From NCBI RefSeq assembly GCF_000022365.1, contig NC_012804.1, forward strand, positions 1,550,001 through 1,614,000: DNA of 64,000 bases. Direction: 5' to 3'. The notes below the pieces were generated by a model. The model was not told the origin of the DNA. It saw nothing but the letters and a program-made list of their open reading frames with translations, and did no database searches. The position numbers and the translations under genes were made by a program. This DNA comes from Thermococcus gammatolerans EJ3 (GTDB lineage: Archaea; Methanobacteriota_B; Thermococci; Thermococcales; Thermococcaceae). Shown piece by piece: positions 9,341 through 22,348 of this stretch (position 1 is its first letter; the number at the start of each line of letters is the position of its first letter).

Positions 9341-10128
9341 CGCTCGACCGCTTCGTGAGAATAAAATACAGAGAGGACAATGAGAAAGTCAACAGGCTCG
9401 TGGAAATACTGCGGGAGCTCGGCCTTGACTGCGCGAGAACCATTGAGGAGAAAGTCGATTTGCAGTTCGATGCACTGAGAAACCTTCGGGAGAACCTGAA
9501 GGACGACGAACTCTTCATCAAGCTCGTCATAGCCAACGCCCTCGTCAGCTACCAGCTGAGCGGGAAAGGCGAGGACTGGTGGTGGGAGTTTTCAAGGTAT
9601 TTCTCGGAGAACCCGCCCGAGGACATAGTGGAGGCCTACTCTTCGTTTCTCCCAAACTCAAAGACAAACAGGCGTCTCGTTGCGGGGAAGCTTAAAAGAA
9701 TCGAGAGGGTCGAGCCGTTCCTGAGCCCTCTCTCGATAAGCGAGATTAGAGACTACTACTTCAACGGCATGGAAAGGCTGAGAGATGAGCTTGCAAGGGT
9801 TATGAAGGCTAAAAGGAGCGCGAAAACGATAGTCTTCGCCGTAAAGATGTTCGGCTACGCGGGAAGGATTGCCTTTAGCGCCTTCGTCCCCTACCCGATG
9901 GCCATCGAGATTCCGGACGATGTGAGAATAAACGCCTACACCAAGCGCTTCACCAGCGAACCCCCTGTGAGCTTCTGGGGCAGAATAGCTGAGGAAACAG
10001 GAATCCCACCGCTCCACATAGACTCAATCTTGTGGCCCGTCCTCGGTGGAAAGGGAGAGGTCTTAAGAAGATTGAAGAAGCACTGCGGGGAAAAGGCAGA
10101 AAGGATACTGGAGCTTAGGGATCTCTAA
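9337..10128 (+). CDS. N-glycosylase/DNA lyase, archaeal 8-oxoguanine glycosylase (AGOG)
   Basis: A 263-aa helix-hairpin-helix family base-excision repair enzyme that removes 8-oxoguanine and nicks the abasic site. AGOG-typical segments are KTNRRLVAGKLKRI, TIVFAVKMFGYAGRI and PLHIDSILWPVLGG. Lys170 (FAVKM) is the likely Schiff-base lysine; Asp194/Asp195 (IPDDVRI) are candidates for the catalytic acid, by analogy. Coupled by a 4-nt overlap to the beta-RFAP synthase-like gene, with no obvious functional link. Confidence 0.9.
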   Translation: MTLDRFVRIKYREDNEKVNRLVEILRELGLDCARTIEEKVDLQFDALRNLRENLKDDELFIKLVIANALVSYQLSGKGEDWWWEFSRYFSENPPEDIVEAYSSFLPNSKTNRRLVAGKLKRIERVEPFLSPLSISEIRDYYFNGMERLRDELARVMKAKRSAKTIVFAVKMFGYAGRIAFSAFVPYPMAIEIPDDVRINAYTKRFTSEPPVSFWGRIAEETGIPPLHIDSILWPVLGGKGEVLRRLKKHCGEKAERILELRDL

Positions 10129-10160
10129 AGGGTGATGGTCTTGCTCCGGAGCTTTTGTAG

Positions 10161-10415
10161 CAGTCTCGTTTCATGCTGATGTACGCACCGATGGGAGAGC
10201 TCGTGAAGGATCCGGCGGTAGTCAGGGAGGAAACCTGGAGGTACGTGACCTACTACCTCCCATTCGAGCCGACGCTGCAGATGAATGAGGCAATGAGCAT
10301 GTTGAGGGAACAGAAAAGCAGGGTAAACGTTCTAAACCTGGTAGTTTTTTCAGTCCTCTACATTGCACTCGCCGCCCTCCGCTTTTCAAGGGTCGAGCGT
10401 TCCCGCTCCGGTTAG
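10161..10415 (+). pseudogene. Remnant of an ABC-2 permease C-terminus
   Basis: About 80 codons encode a segment like the end of an ABC-2 permease: YVTYYLPFEPTLQMNE, then a final hydrophobic helix and basic tail (FSVLYIALAALRF). It resembles the last soluble loop and helix of the permease just downstream, but the other helices are absent and a stop at 10158 closes the frame. One frame over, the preceding bases read GAFVAVSF, plausible as an older continuation joined by a frameshift. No promoter or binding site precedes it. A genuine tiny membrane protein is the alternative. Confidence 0.5.
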
Positions 10416-10444
10416 CCCAGCACTCCCAACTACTACGGGCAAAG

Positions 10445-10456
10445 ATTTTTATACTA
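10445..10456 (+). promoter_or_regulatory. TATA promoter of ABC-2 exporter operon
   Basis: A BRE-like purine run followed by TTTTTATA, about 25 bp ahead of a start near 10475-10480. This places transcription just before the GGGGGTG that precedes ATG 10497. Confidence 0.6.
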
Positions 10457-10496
10457 AGATTGATAGTTCAAAGTGAACATGGGGGTGTTGGATTTG

Positions 10497-11630
10497 ATGT
10501 GGGGACTAAAGCTCGAGATCAAAAAGAGCATCCGGACTAAAAAGTTCTGGGCAATCCTAATTATAATGCTCCTGCTCTACATACCTATCCTCTACGCCAT
10601 AAAGACCGTTCAGCCCTACGGAAGGGAGTTCACGGCATCTGAGGTAATAGCCGCCCTGATATCGATAACGCTGTCCCTGGCAAAGTTCTTCATAACAATA
10701 CTCGCCATAGTGCTGGGGGCAACGGCCGTCAACGCCGAGATAACCGAGGGCACTCTCAGGGTGGCCATAAGCAAACCCATAAGCAGGCTCGGCTACATCG
10801 TCGGCAAGTTCCTGGGTCACATCGTGGTGCTCTTCATAGCCATTCTACTCGCGGTGGTCGTTACTCTGGTCGGAATAGCCATGATGGGCATCGACATAAC
10901 GTCCGGCCTCATCTGGGACGTTCTCCTGCTGAACCTGTCCATCCTACTGGCCATGATGGAGTTCCTGGCCTTGGGGTACATAGTATCCCTCTTCGTCAAG
11001 TCGACGTCAACTGCCATAGGTATAGCGATAGTCCTCCTCTTCCTGATGTCCCTCATGAGCCCAATACTGGTAGAGTACTTCGCTCATTCCAAAGCGGAAG
11101 AACTGACCAGGGAAAAGTTTGGGCCAAACTGGGAGAGAGAGGGCTTTCTCTATCGCAATGAAAGCGTCAAATCGCCTTATGAGTACATGAACATACAGTA
11201 CAACAGGCTCGTTAAGGAGTATAAGAGGAAGTACCTCTTCTTCGATCCTATAACCCAGCTCAACTTCCTCCTTGGTAACCTCACCAAAAAGATTCACGTG
11301 ACGATAACCAACGAGACGTACTATCCAATGAAAAAGGAAGGGCTAACTATAGTGACTGACTACGAGCACCCAATCAAGAGTAATGTAACGAACACCACCG
11401 GCGAGGGTCCGTGCCAGGGGCCTGACGTTGAGGGAGGTAGCAGAACCGAGAACATAAACGGAACGTACGTGGAAGTCAGGTACGAGAAGCGCTGCTACAC
11501 CCTGGAGACCTACCAGGGGGTCGGTTACTCAATCAAGAAGAACCTTGACAGGCTTGGGGTGATGATAGCAATGCTGATCCTCTACCTGGGCGTAGGCTTC
11601 TACCGCTTCCTCCGCATGGATCTGAGGTGA
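10497..11630 (+). CDS. ABC-2 type transporter permease
   Basis: A 377-aa permease with an amphipathic N-terminus, about five membrane helices in the first 200 residues, a large hydrophilic loop (about 205-345) containing two cysteines, and one C-terminal helix ending in a basic tail. This is the NatB/ABC-2 export architecture. Starts at GTG 10473 and ATG 10479 are also in frame; 10497 is preferred because GGGGGTG lies before it. It overlaps the ATPase reading frame closely and forms an exporter with it. Cargo unknown. Confidence 0.85.
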   Translation: MWGLKLEIKKSIRTKKFWAILIIMLLLYIPILYAIKTVQPYGREFTASEVIAALISITLSLAKFFITILAIVLGATAVNAEITEGTLRVAISKPISRLGYIVGKFLGHIVVLFIAILLAVVVTLVGIAMMGIDITSGLIWDVLLLNLSILLAMMEFLALGYIVSLFVKSTSTAIGIAIVLLFLMSLMSPILVEYFAHSKAEELTREKFGPNWEREGFLYRNESVKSPYEYMNIQYNRLVKEYKRKYLFFDPITQLNFLLGNLTKKIHVTITNETYYPMKKEGLTIVTDYEHPIKSNVTNTTGEGPCQGPDVEGGSRTENINGTYVEVRYEKRCYTLETYQGVGYSIKKNLDRLGVMIAMLILYLGVGFYRFLRMDLR

Positions 11631-11635
11631 TGACG

Positions 11636-12562
11636 ATGATCAAAATAGAGAACCTCGTTAAAACTTATAGGGACGTGAAAGCCCTCGATGGCCTAAACCT
11701 CGAGGTAAAGAAAGGACAGATATACGGCTTCCTTGGACCGAACGGGGCCGGAAAGAGCACCACGATACTGAGCGTCCTCGGACTGATATACCCGCAGAAA
11801 GGGAAGATAGAACTCTTCGGCCAGGAGATCTTCAGAGATGGGAAGTACAACGAGAAAAGGCTGGTTGAGGCCAAGAAGAAGATAGGCTACATGCCCGAAC
11901 ACGCAACCCTCTGGGAATTCCTCACTCCGATGCAGACACTGGACATCATTGGAGAGTCTTTCGGGATGTCGAAAGAGGAGAGAGCCAGGAGGAGCAGAGA
12001 GCTTTTGGAGCTCCTCAACCTCTGGGAGGTACGGAACAAGAAGGTTGGCAAGTTCTCAAAGGGAATGAAGCAGAGGCTCCTCCTGGCACAGGCGCTAATA
12101 AACGACCCGGAGCTCCTCATACTGGATGAGCCAATGACGGGCCTTGATCCCAAGGGGATAGCAGAGTTCAAGGACATAATAAGGAGGCAGAAGAAGGAGG
12201 GGAAGACGGTTTTCTTCTCATCCCATATACTGGCCCACGTTGAGGAGGTCTGCGACACCGTTGGGGTCATCGTCAGGGGGAAGCTCCGCGTCGAGGACAG
12301 CATAGACAACATAAAGATGAGCTTCCTGAGGAAGGGCGGTTATCTGATCCTCTTGGAAACGGACAGGCCCGTTGAGTTCAAGGACGTTGACTGGGAAATA
12401 GAGCGCGTCAGCCCAACCAAGTACAAGATAAAAGCACCGGAAGACGTCAGGGCACAGATAAACGATATAGTGTGGAGCCAGGGGGCGAAGATCCTCCAGC
12501 TCATGGTCAGGGTGCCCAGCCTAGAAGAAATATTCCTGAAGATGGTGGAAGAGGAGGGCTAA
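11636..12562 (+). CDS. ABC-2 exporter ATP-binding protein
   Basis: A 308-aa ATPase of the NatA/CcmA class. Walker [10 protein letters not shown] (35-43), signature FSKGMKQRL, Walker [14 protein letters not shown], and switch His in FFSSHI. The C-terminal extension past about residue 225 is typical of ABC-2 ATPases. The upstream gene's stop region supplies GAGGTGATG as ribosome binding site for ATG 11636; ATG 11630 is also possible. Its 3' end overlaps the convergent UbiD gene by 4 nt. Confidence 0.9.
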   Translation: MIKIENLVKTYRDVKALDGLNLEVKKGQIYGFLGPNGAGKSTTILSVLGLIYPQKGKIELFGQEIFRDGKYNEKRLVEAKKKIGYMPEHATLWEFLTPMQTLDIIGESFGMSKEERARRSRELLELLNLWEVRNKKVGKFSKGMKQRLLLAQALINDPELLILDEPMTGLDPKGIAEFKDIIRRQKKEGKTVFFSSHILAHVEEVCDTVGVIVRGKLRVEDSIDNIKMSFLRKGGYLILLETDRPVEFKDVDWEIERVSPTKYKIKAPEDVRAQINDIVWSQGAKILQLMVRVPSLEEIFLKMVEEEG

Positions 12563-13824
12563 AGCCTGGCCCTCTCGAACTCCTCTTTTCTTTCCAGCGG
12601 TTTCGTCGCGTCTATACCCCACTTGGCAGTTAAGCTCTTCTCCGCCGAGGGGTCGAGGGAGCTACCGCGGGCGTTGGGGACTATCACGAGGTCCCTATCT
12701 GCCTGGAAGCGCGTCGCTATGGCCCACTCCACGTCGCGGTCGTCGTAGATGTCTATGTCCTCATCAACGACAACGACGTGTTTGAGGCTCGGGTGGCCGG
12801 CGAAAGCCGCTAAAATCGCGTTCTTGCCGTCGCCGTCGTGCTGTTTTGTTATTGAAACGACCGCATGAAGCCACATGGCCCCTCCTTCCGTCAGCCGAAC
12901 GCCGTGAACCTTGGGAACCACGCGCTTGACGCTCGCGTAGATTTGAGGCTCCTTGGGGAGGCCCATGAGCATGAAGTGCTCGTAGCCTCCGGGCAGAAGG
13001 GCGTGGAAAATCGGGTCATCAACGTGGTACATCCGCTCAAAGACGACCAAAGGTTGCTTCCTCACGTAGTCGTAGGTTCCCGTTATGTCAACGAAGGGGC
13101 CTTCGTCAACCAGCTCGGGAGTTATCTTCGCCTCGAATACAAACTCGCTCTCCACAGGAACGGGGATTCCTCCCAGCTCGATGACTTCGATGGGCTTTCC
13201 AAAGGCGAGCTCGCTCAGCTTAGAAGCTATCTCAAGCTCGCTGATTCCGTAGGCCGTGCTAGTAGCGCCGGCGAGCAGAAGATGAATCGGGTTTCCGACG
13301 ACGATTCTAACGTCCAGCTCCTCCCCGTGCTCGGCCCTGTCCTTCCACATCGCGTAGAGGTGCCTCGGGACGAGCCTTATCGCAACGGTCTTCTCGTCCC
13401 TGACCATCATCCTGTGGAAGGACACGTTGACAAAGCCGTTATCGTCCTTCGCAATGACCATCGCCGAGGTAAAGTATGGCCCGCCGTCCTTAGGATAGTA
13501 CTTTGGAATCGGGAGCTCAAGAAGGGAGAAATCGCTTGTAGAGTTCTTCAGGAACGGGGCGCTTTCAACGGTTTTGTACGGTGAGGAGTTCTCCATCGCC
13601 TCCGTGAGCATGTGGATGAGGTTTTCTTTTTCAGTGTTGAGGAATCCCGCTATCCTCTCGCGGGTGCTCCAGATGTTTCCAGCGACCCTCCAGCCCTCAA
13701 CGTCCTCGAACAGGACGGGCCTGTCGCGGTATTTAAGGAGATAGCGCGTTATCTCAAGCTCCTTGCTCACGGGTTCCTTTATGACAATCAGGTCATCAAA
13801 AGTTCGAAGAATTTCCCCCAGCAT
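12559..13824 (-). CDS. UbiD-family decarboxylase
   Basis: A 421-aa member of the UbiD/Fdc family, reversible (de)carboxylases using prenylated FMN. Family-typical blocks include [20 protein letters not shown] and, near the C-terminus, [14 protein letters not shown]. Length is standard. No UbiX flavin prenyltransferase is adjacent. The physiological substrate of the Thermococcales members is unknown to me. ATG is preceded by GGTGGT. Confidence 0.85.
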   Translation of the reverse strand: MLGEILRTFDDLIVIKEPVSKELEITRYLLKYRDRPVLFEDVEGWRVAGNIWSTRERIAGFLNTEKENLIHMLTEAMENSSPYKTVESAPFLKNSTSDFSLLELPIPKYYPKDGGPYFTSAMVIAKDDNGFVNVSFHRMMVRDEKTVAIRLVPRHLYAMWKDRAEHGEELDVRIVVGNPIHLLLAGATSTAYGISELEIASKLSELAFGKPIEVIELGGIPVPVESEFVFEAKITPELVDEGPFVDITGTYDYVRKQPLVVFERMYHVDDPIFHALLPGGYEHFMLMGLPKEPQIYASVKRVVPKVHGVRLTEGGAMWLHAVVSITKQHDGDGKNAILAAFAGHPSLKHVVVVDEDIDIYDDRDVEWAIATRFQADRDLVIVPNARGSSLDPSAEKSLTAKWGIDATKPLERKEEFERARL

Positions 13825-13852
13825 GCGACCACCTTAAGCCCTTGTTCCAAAA

Positions 13853-13864
13853 GGGCTATAAAGC
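13853..13864 (+). promoter_or_regulatory. TATA promoter of helicase gene
   Basis: GGCTATAAAG about 30 bp before ATG 13892, giving an mRNA with a leader of only a few bases. That supports ATG 13892 over the TTG at 13886. Confidence 0.55.
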
Positions 13865-13891
13865 CTTTTTCCAGAGTTGCTTTGATTGGCC

Positions 13892-15286
13892 ATGCCTATG
13901 GTTGTCCTCAGGATCCCAGACGGTTCAGCACTGGTTAGGGTCGAGAAGGCAGAGCCGAGCGTTTACTTCAAAATCTACGACTTGCTCACCTATAAGAAGG
14001 ACTACGGTAAGTGGGAGAAGCCAGAGAGCCTCTACGACCCCTACGAGAAGACCTTTCCTGTGGGCCTGCTTCCAAGGGTCAAGAAGTTCCTCAACAGCAA
14101 GGGCTACCGCGTCCGCGTGAAGGACGAGAGGCAGATTAGAGGAACCAAGCTCAACTCAACGTGGAACGAGAACTATTCTCTGAGAAGATACCAGCAGAGG
14201 GCCGTGAGGAAGGCCCTGAGGGAGAAAATGGGAGTTTTAGCCCTGCCCGTCGGGAGCGGAAAAACCGTTGTCGGGCTGAGAATCATCCACGAGCTCGATT
14301 TATCCGCCCTAATCGTCGTCCACACGAAGGAGCTCCTCTACCAGTGGGCAGAGAAGGTTGAGGAGCTCCTCGGCGTTAAAGCCGGAATCGTCGGCGACAA
14401 CAAGTGGAACGAGGAGAACGTGACGGTGGCCATGATACAGACCCTCCTCTCCCGGGGCGCCGACAAGCTGAATAACGATTACGCAATAGTCATGTTTGAC
14501 GAGTGCCACAGGACTTCAGCCGCCGAGAAGTTCTACCAGCTGGGGATAAGCCTCCCTCAGGTCTACCGCTTCGGGCTCTCGGCGACACCCTGGAGGCGCG
14601 TTCGTGGCGAGGAGATAAAGATTGAGGCCGTCGTTGGTCCTATAATCTACGAAGTGAAGGCCGAGGATCTGATAAGGGAAGGCTTTCTGGCGAAACCCAG
14701 GTTTGAGGTAATAACGTACGAGTCAAGAATGCCATCCTTCAGTGAGAGGTATAAGGAGCTCTACGAGGACGTTATCATGAACAACGAAGAGAGGAACAGG
14801 GCGATAGTAGCGAAGGCCAAGGAACTCGTCAGAAAGGGCCACCGCGTCCTCATAGACGTCAAACGCATAGAACACGGCAAAATCCTGAAGGAGATGCTCG
14901 ATAGGGAGGGCGTGAAGGCAGAGTTTCTCAGCTCCCAGAGCCCGAATCGCTGGGAGGTTCTTGAGGCGTATAAAAACGGCGAGATCCCGGTTTTGATTTC
15001 CACACTCCTCAAGGAAGGCGTTGACATCCCCGAGATTTCCGCGATAATCCTTGCTGGCGGCGGAAAGAGCGATATCATGACCATACAAACCATAGGAAGG
15101 GCTCTGAGGCCGAAATGGGGTATGAAGGCTGTTATAGTTGACGTCGCCGACGACGATCCGCTCCTCTATACGCACTTCATCGAGAGGCAGAAGGCCTTGA
15201 AACAGTACTACGGAAGGTACTACGACAGGGAATCAAAGCTCAACGAGACAGTCCCCAAAAAGCGCCGCGCGCGCAAGGGCTCTTGA
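13892..15286 (+). CDS. Superfamily 2 DEAD/DEAH-type helicase, XPB-like
   Basis: A 464-aa two-RecA-domain ATPase. An N-terminal region of about 80 residues recalls the small N-domain of archaeal XPB proteins. Helicase motifs are Q-like SLRRYQQRAV, Walker A LPVGSGKT (about 119-126), DECH, SATP and the motif V/VI region LLKEGVDIPE...QTIGRALRP. Likely role: DNA repair or remodelling. It lacks the RED-type motif I would expect of a strict XPB, so the subfamily is uncertain. The last 54 nt overlap the end of convergent truA. Confidence 0.8.
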   Translation: MPMVVLRIPDGSALVRVEKAEPSVYFKIYDLLTYKKDYGKWEKPESLYDPYEKTFPVGLLPRVKKFLNSKGYRVRVKDERQIRGTKLNSTWNENYSLRRYQQRAVRKALREKMGVLALPVGSGKTVVGLRIIHELDLSALIVVHTKELLYQWAEKVEELLGVKAGIVGDNKWNEENVTVAMIQTLLSRGADKLNNDYAIVMFDECHRTSAAEKFYQLGISLPQVYRFGLSATPWRRVRGEEIKIEAVVGPIIYEVKAEDLIREGFLAKPRFEVITYESRMPSFSERYKELYEDVIMNNEERNRAIVAKAKELVRKGHRVLIDVKRIEHGKILKEMLDREGVKAEFLSSQSPNRWEVLEAYKNGEIPVLISTLLKEGVDIPEISAIILAGGGKSDIMTIQTIGRALRPKWGMKAVIVDVADDDPLLYTHFIERQKALKQYYGRYYDRESKLNETVPKKRRARKGS

Positions 15287-16036
15287 GTAGCGCTCGAAGA
15301 GGTCGCGCCTAGCTTTGGAGAGGCTTTTCCCATCCGTTTTAAACTCCACGTTGGGGTATTCTATGTGCCACAGGATGAGGTTCTCAGGGGGAGCTGGAGG
15401 GACCTTCTTCTCATACACCCCGCTGAGCATGGCCCCCACCTCTTCAGGCTCGAGGAGCGAAAGCCCGCAGAAGCGGAGCGCGTTGACGATTCTCCGCACC
15501 ATTTCCCAGAGGAAGCTCTTGCCGGTGATTTCAATCACGTAATAACCATGCCTTGGGGTGATGCTGATGTGGGTTATCTCCCTAACGGGATCCCTCCCGG
15601 GTTCAAGCCTGGCGAAGGCAGAGAAATCATGCCTCCCCTCGAAGAGTTTGGCACACCCGACCATTTTCTCAAGTTCAAAGCCTTCGTCTATTAGGTAATA
15701 GCGGTAGGTCTTTGAGATCGCCCAGAACCTTGGATGGAAATCGTCGGGAACCTCTGCAACGCCGAGAACCCAGAGATCGTGGAGGTTGTGGTTCAGCACC
15801 TCGGGCCTCGCCAGGTCGGCCCTTTCCCCGGGGACGAACGAAACCACGTTGAAGAACGCGGAAACACCTCGATCCGTCCGGGAGGCACCTTTAAAATCGT
15901 TTTTCTCGGGACTTTCGATGATTTTAAGCTTGGTCAGAACGTTAATCAGCTCACCTTCTACCGTCCTTATTCCAGGTTGCCTCTGGAAGCCATAGAACGC
16001 AGTCCCATCGTAGGCTATTCTAAGGGCGAGCTTCAT
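15233..16036 (-). CDS. truA: tRNA pseudouridine(38-40) synthase TruA
   Basis: A 267-aa TruA, isomerising uridines 38-40 in the anticodon arm. It opens with LRIAYDGTAFYGFQRQPG; the catalytic Asp55 lies in SRTDRGVSA. Both halves of the fold are present. It is directly downstream of the tRNA-Pro gene on the same strand. ATG follows GGGTGGT. Its final 18 codons are antisense to the end of the helicase gene; both proteins keep sensible C-termini, so the overlap looks real. Confidence 0.92.
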   Translation of the reverse strand: MKLALRIAYDGTAFYGFQRQPGIRTVEGELINVLTKLKIIESPEKNDFKGASRTDRGVSAFFNVVSFVPGERADLARPEVLNHNLHDLWVLGVAEVPDDFHPRFWAISKTYRYYLIDEGFELEKMVGCAKLFEGRHDFSAFARLEPGRDPVREITHISITPRHGYYVIEITGKSFLWEMVRRIVNALRFCGLSLLEPEEVGAMLSGVYEKKVPPAPPENLILWHIEYPNVEFKTDGKSLSKARRDLFERYSRALARAALFGDCLVEL

Positions 16037-16052
16037 AAGACCACCCTAAAAC

Positions 16053-16130
16053 TGGTGGGGCCGCCGGGATTTGAACCCGGGTCACGGGCTCCCAAAGCCC
16101 GCAGGATGGGCCAAGCTACCCTACGGCCCC
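16053..16130 (-). tRNA. tRNA-Pro, anticodon TGG
   Basis: A 78-nt cloverleaf on the minus strand. The acceptor stem pairs GGGGCCG with CGGCCCC, the discriminator is A, and CCA is encoded. Anticodon stem CGGGC/GCCCG closes the loop TTTGGGA, giving anticodon TGG (proline CCA codon). T-arm GGTTCAAATCC is normal. No intron. Confidence 0.96.
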
Positions 16131-16151
16131 TTGCCCGGGAATAAGGGCCCT

Positions 16152-16171
16152 GCAAAGCTTATAAACTTTGC
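16152..16171. promoter_or_regulatory. Symmetric divergent TATA promoter (tRNA-Pro / mannose synthase)
   Basis: GCAAAG and CTTTGC (6-bp inverted arms) flank CTTATAAA, so a BRE-TATA can be read on both strands. Leftward it sits about 30 bp before the tRNA 5' end; rightward about 35-40 bp before the glycosyltransferase ATG. Confidence 0.65.
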
Positions 16172-16202
16172 GGGTTTTAGTTCCTTGGCTGGGGGTAACG
16201 CT

Positions 16203-17282
16203 ATGCAGGGCAACAAAAGGCCAAAGGTATCGATAGTGATTCCCACGTACAACGAGCGGGACAACCTCGAGGAACTGTTCGAGAGAATCTCAAGGGCGAT
16301 GGATGGGGAAGGTTACGAATTTGAGATCATAGTTGTGGACGACGACTCTCCCGACGAAACGTGGAAGAAGGCGATGGAACTGGCGGGAAGGTATCCAGTT
16401 AAGGTAATCAGGAGAACTGACGAAAAGGGACTTTCCTCCGCTGTAATCAGGGGGTTTAGAGAGGCGAGCGGGGACGTTTTCGTGGTGATGGACGCTGACC
16501 TTCAGCATCCACCCGAGAAAATTCCAGAGCTCGTTAGGGCAATCGAGAACGGAGCTGACGTGGCGATAGCGAGCCGCTACGTCCCGGGGGGAGGAGTGGA
16601 GAACTGGTACTGGTACAGGAAGCTGATCTCCAAGGGAGCGATAATGATAGGCAGGCTCGCCCTCCCCAGGATCAGGGGGGTAAAGGACCCTGTGAGCGGT
16701 TTCTTTGCCCTCAGCCGGGAGGTCGTCGAGAACGTTGAGCTGAACCCAATCGGCTTTAAGATCCTAATGGAGATTCTCATCAAGGGAAACTACCGGAAGG
16801 TCGTTGAGGTGCCCTTCAAGTTCGGCCTCAGAAAGGCCGGCGAGAGCAAGCTAGGTGGGAAAACTATCCTCTCATACATCAAGCACGTCTACCGCCTCAT
16901 GCGCTGGTCGGGGGAACTGGACAGGCTCGTGAAGTTCAGCATCGTTGGTTTGTCAGGAATCCTTGTGAACGAGGGCTTTCTCTGGCTCTTTGTTCACCTC
17001 GGCCTAAGCAAGTACGTTGCCAACGTTCCAGCCACCGAACTCGCCATACTGAACAACTTCCTGTGGAACGACCTCTGGACGTTTAGGGATTTAAGAACTG
17101 CTCCACTCTGGAGGAGGCTGCTGAGTTTCCACATCGCCGCACTGATGGGTGCCCTCGTGCAGTGGGCGATCTACGTACCCCTTGTCTACCTCGGGCTTCA
17201 CTACCTAATAGCCAACCTAATCGGCATAGGCGTTTCCTTCATCATCCGCTTCCTCTTCAACAGAAACGTGACGTGGGGATAA
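16203..17282 (+). CDS. Dolichol-phosphate mannose synthase with GtrA-like membrane domain
   Basis: A 359-aa GT2 glycosyltransferase. Residues about 1-235 are the catalytic domain: VSIVIPTYNERDNLEEL, VVDDDSPDET and the metal-binding DAD of VMDADLQHPPEKI. Residues about 240-359 hold four membrane helices of the GtrA type ending FIIRFLFNRNVTWG. The layout matches the structurally characterised Pyrococcus enzyme, which moves mannose from GDP-mannose to dolichol phosphate for N-glycan and lipid synthesis. ATG 16203 follows GGGGGTAAC; the frame is open further upstream only through the tRNA. Confidence 0.92.
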   Translation: MQGNKRPKVSIVIPTYNERDNLEELFERISRAMDGEGYEFEIIVVDDDSPDETWKKAMELAGRYPVKVIRRTDEKGLSSAVIRGFREASGDVFVVMDADLQHPPEKIPELVRAIENGADVAIASRYVPGGGVENWYWYRKLISKGAIMIGRLALPRIRGVKDPVSGFFALSREVVENVELNPIGFKILMEILIKGNYRKVVEVPFKFGLRKAGESKLGGKTILSYIKHVYRLMRWSGELDRLVKFSIVGLSGILVNEGFLWLFVHLGLSKYVANVPATELAILNNFLWNDLWTFRDLRTAPLWRRLLSFHIAALMGALVQWAIYVPLVYLGLHYLIANLIGIGVSFIIRFLFNRNVTWG

Positions 17283-17306
17283 AGGAGGGAACAGAAGCTA
17301 ACGGGG

Positions 17307-21186
<3,880 letters not shown>

Positions 21187-21215
21187 GGTATCACCACGAA
21201 AAATGAGCGAAAAAA

Positions 21216-21230
21216 TCGATATAAACTTTG
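21216..21230 (-). promoter_or_regulatory. TATA promoter of CGP-CTERM phosphoesterase
   Basis: On the minus strand ACAAAG followed by TTTATATC, about 35 bp before ATG 21186. It lies between the PEBP gene's stop and this gene, so the phosphoesterase can be transcribed independently. Confidence 0.6.
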
Positions 21231-21247
21231 TCCTATCGATCGAGCGC

Positions 21248-21799
21248 TCAGCCGCGCTGATATAGACCCACAAGCTCCCCCCACGCCAGAACGTGGCCCT
21301 TCATCTCCCTCTCAAGCTCATCCCTTCCGGAGCCGGGCTTGAGGCCCAGTTCTTTGTCCAGGGCATAAACCTTGAAGTGGTAGTGGTGTGCCTTCCCCGG
21401 CGGGGGACACGGACCGTTGTAGCCAATCCGTCCAAAGTCGTTCCTTCCCTGAACGATGTGGATGGGCTCATCGGTTTCTCCCTTTTTGGGTATCCACGGG
21501 GGAACCTCCCCGAGCGGCGGAATGTTCCAGGCTATCCAGTGGGTGAACGTCCCCCCGGGTGCGTCCGGATCATCGACTATAACGACGAGGGATTTGGTGC
21601 CCTCAGGGATCTTCCCAACGTAGATCGGCGGGTTGGTGTCGTCGCCATCACAGGTGTACTCCTTCGGTATGAAGTCCCCCTCGTGGAAAACCGATCCTAC
21701 CTCAAGGGTCTTGGGAGCCTCCACCTTCTCACCCCCTCCTGAGAGACACCCCAAGGCCATAACTAAGAGGGCAACGAGCGGGGGAGCCAGCCACCTCAT
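21248..21799 (-). CDS. PEBP/YbhB-family lipoprotein
   Basis: A 183-aa phosphatidylethanolamine-binding protein/Raf-kinase-inhibitor-like protein (YbhB/YbcL). The signal peptide ends in a lipobox, VMALGC, with Cys18 as probable lipid attachment. The ligand-pocket signatures IVDDPDAPGGTFTHWI and the later GYNGPCPPPGKAHHYHF are intact. Ligand unknown. ATG 21799 is chosen because it gives a clean signal peptide; its ribosome binding site is weak. Confidence 0.85.
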   Translation of the reverse strand: MRWLAPPLVALLVMALGCLSGGGEKVEAPKTLEVGSVFHEGDFIPKEYTCDGDDTNPPIYVGKIPEGTKSLVVIVDDPDAPGGTFTHWIAWNIPPLGEVPPWIPKKGETDEPIHIVQGRNDFGRIGYNGPCPPPGKAHHYHFKVYALDKELGLKPGSGRDELEREMKGHVLAWGELVGLYQRG

Positions 21800-21856
21800 G
21801 GATACATCTACGTCCTTCTCCGTAAAAGTCTTTAGCTTGTCCGCCAACTGGGAACC

Positions 21857-22348
21857 ATGGCAAGGGTTCACCTGATCTACCGAAGGATTCCCAACAGGGT
21901 TCTCGAGCGGGACGATGAAGTTATAGCGGATCTGGGTGACGTGATCATCGCAAAATCCCGTTTCGAGGGCATGCTCGCCCCGTTGAGGGTGAACGGCGTC
22001 GAAGTTATCAGGAACGGCTATACCATGCTCTACTTCGCCTTCATCGGGGAGAACTACGACATTTTGAAGGTCTACGACGAGGAGGGGAACTTCAAGGGGC
22101 TCTACGTTGACATCTTGGCGTACACGAAGCGCGAGGGAAACACAGTAGAGATGCTTGACCTCTTCCTCGACGTCTTCATCTTCCCCGACGGGAGGGCTTT
22201 TCTCCTCGACGAGGACGAGCTTGAGATGGCCCTCAACTACGGGCTGATCGACAGAGAAACCTTTGACTTCGCCTACAGGGTCGCAAGGGAGATAATTGAG
22301 AAGGCCGAGCGCGGCCAGTTCCCGCCCGAAATCGTGTGGAAGTATTAA
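21857..22348 (+). CDS. DUF402 domain protein
   Basis: A 163-aa single-domain DUF402 protein. DUF402 also forms the C-terminal part of archaeal FAU-1 RNA-binding nuclease and is related to nucleotide phosphatases. Conserved-looking acidic segments are [14 protein letters not shown] and [17 protein letters not shown]. Standing alone here, it may bind RNA or hydrolyse a nucleotide. Its 3' end overlaps convergent trmY by 4 nt. Confidence 0.75.
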   Translation: MARVHLIYRRIPNRVLERDDEVIADLGDVIIAKSRFEGMLAPLRVNGVEVIRNGYTMLYFAFIGENYDILKVYDEEGNFKGLYVDILAYTKREGNTVEMLDLFLDVFIFPDGRAFLLDEDELEMALNYGLIDRETFDFAYRVAREIIEKAERGQFPPEIVWKY

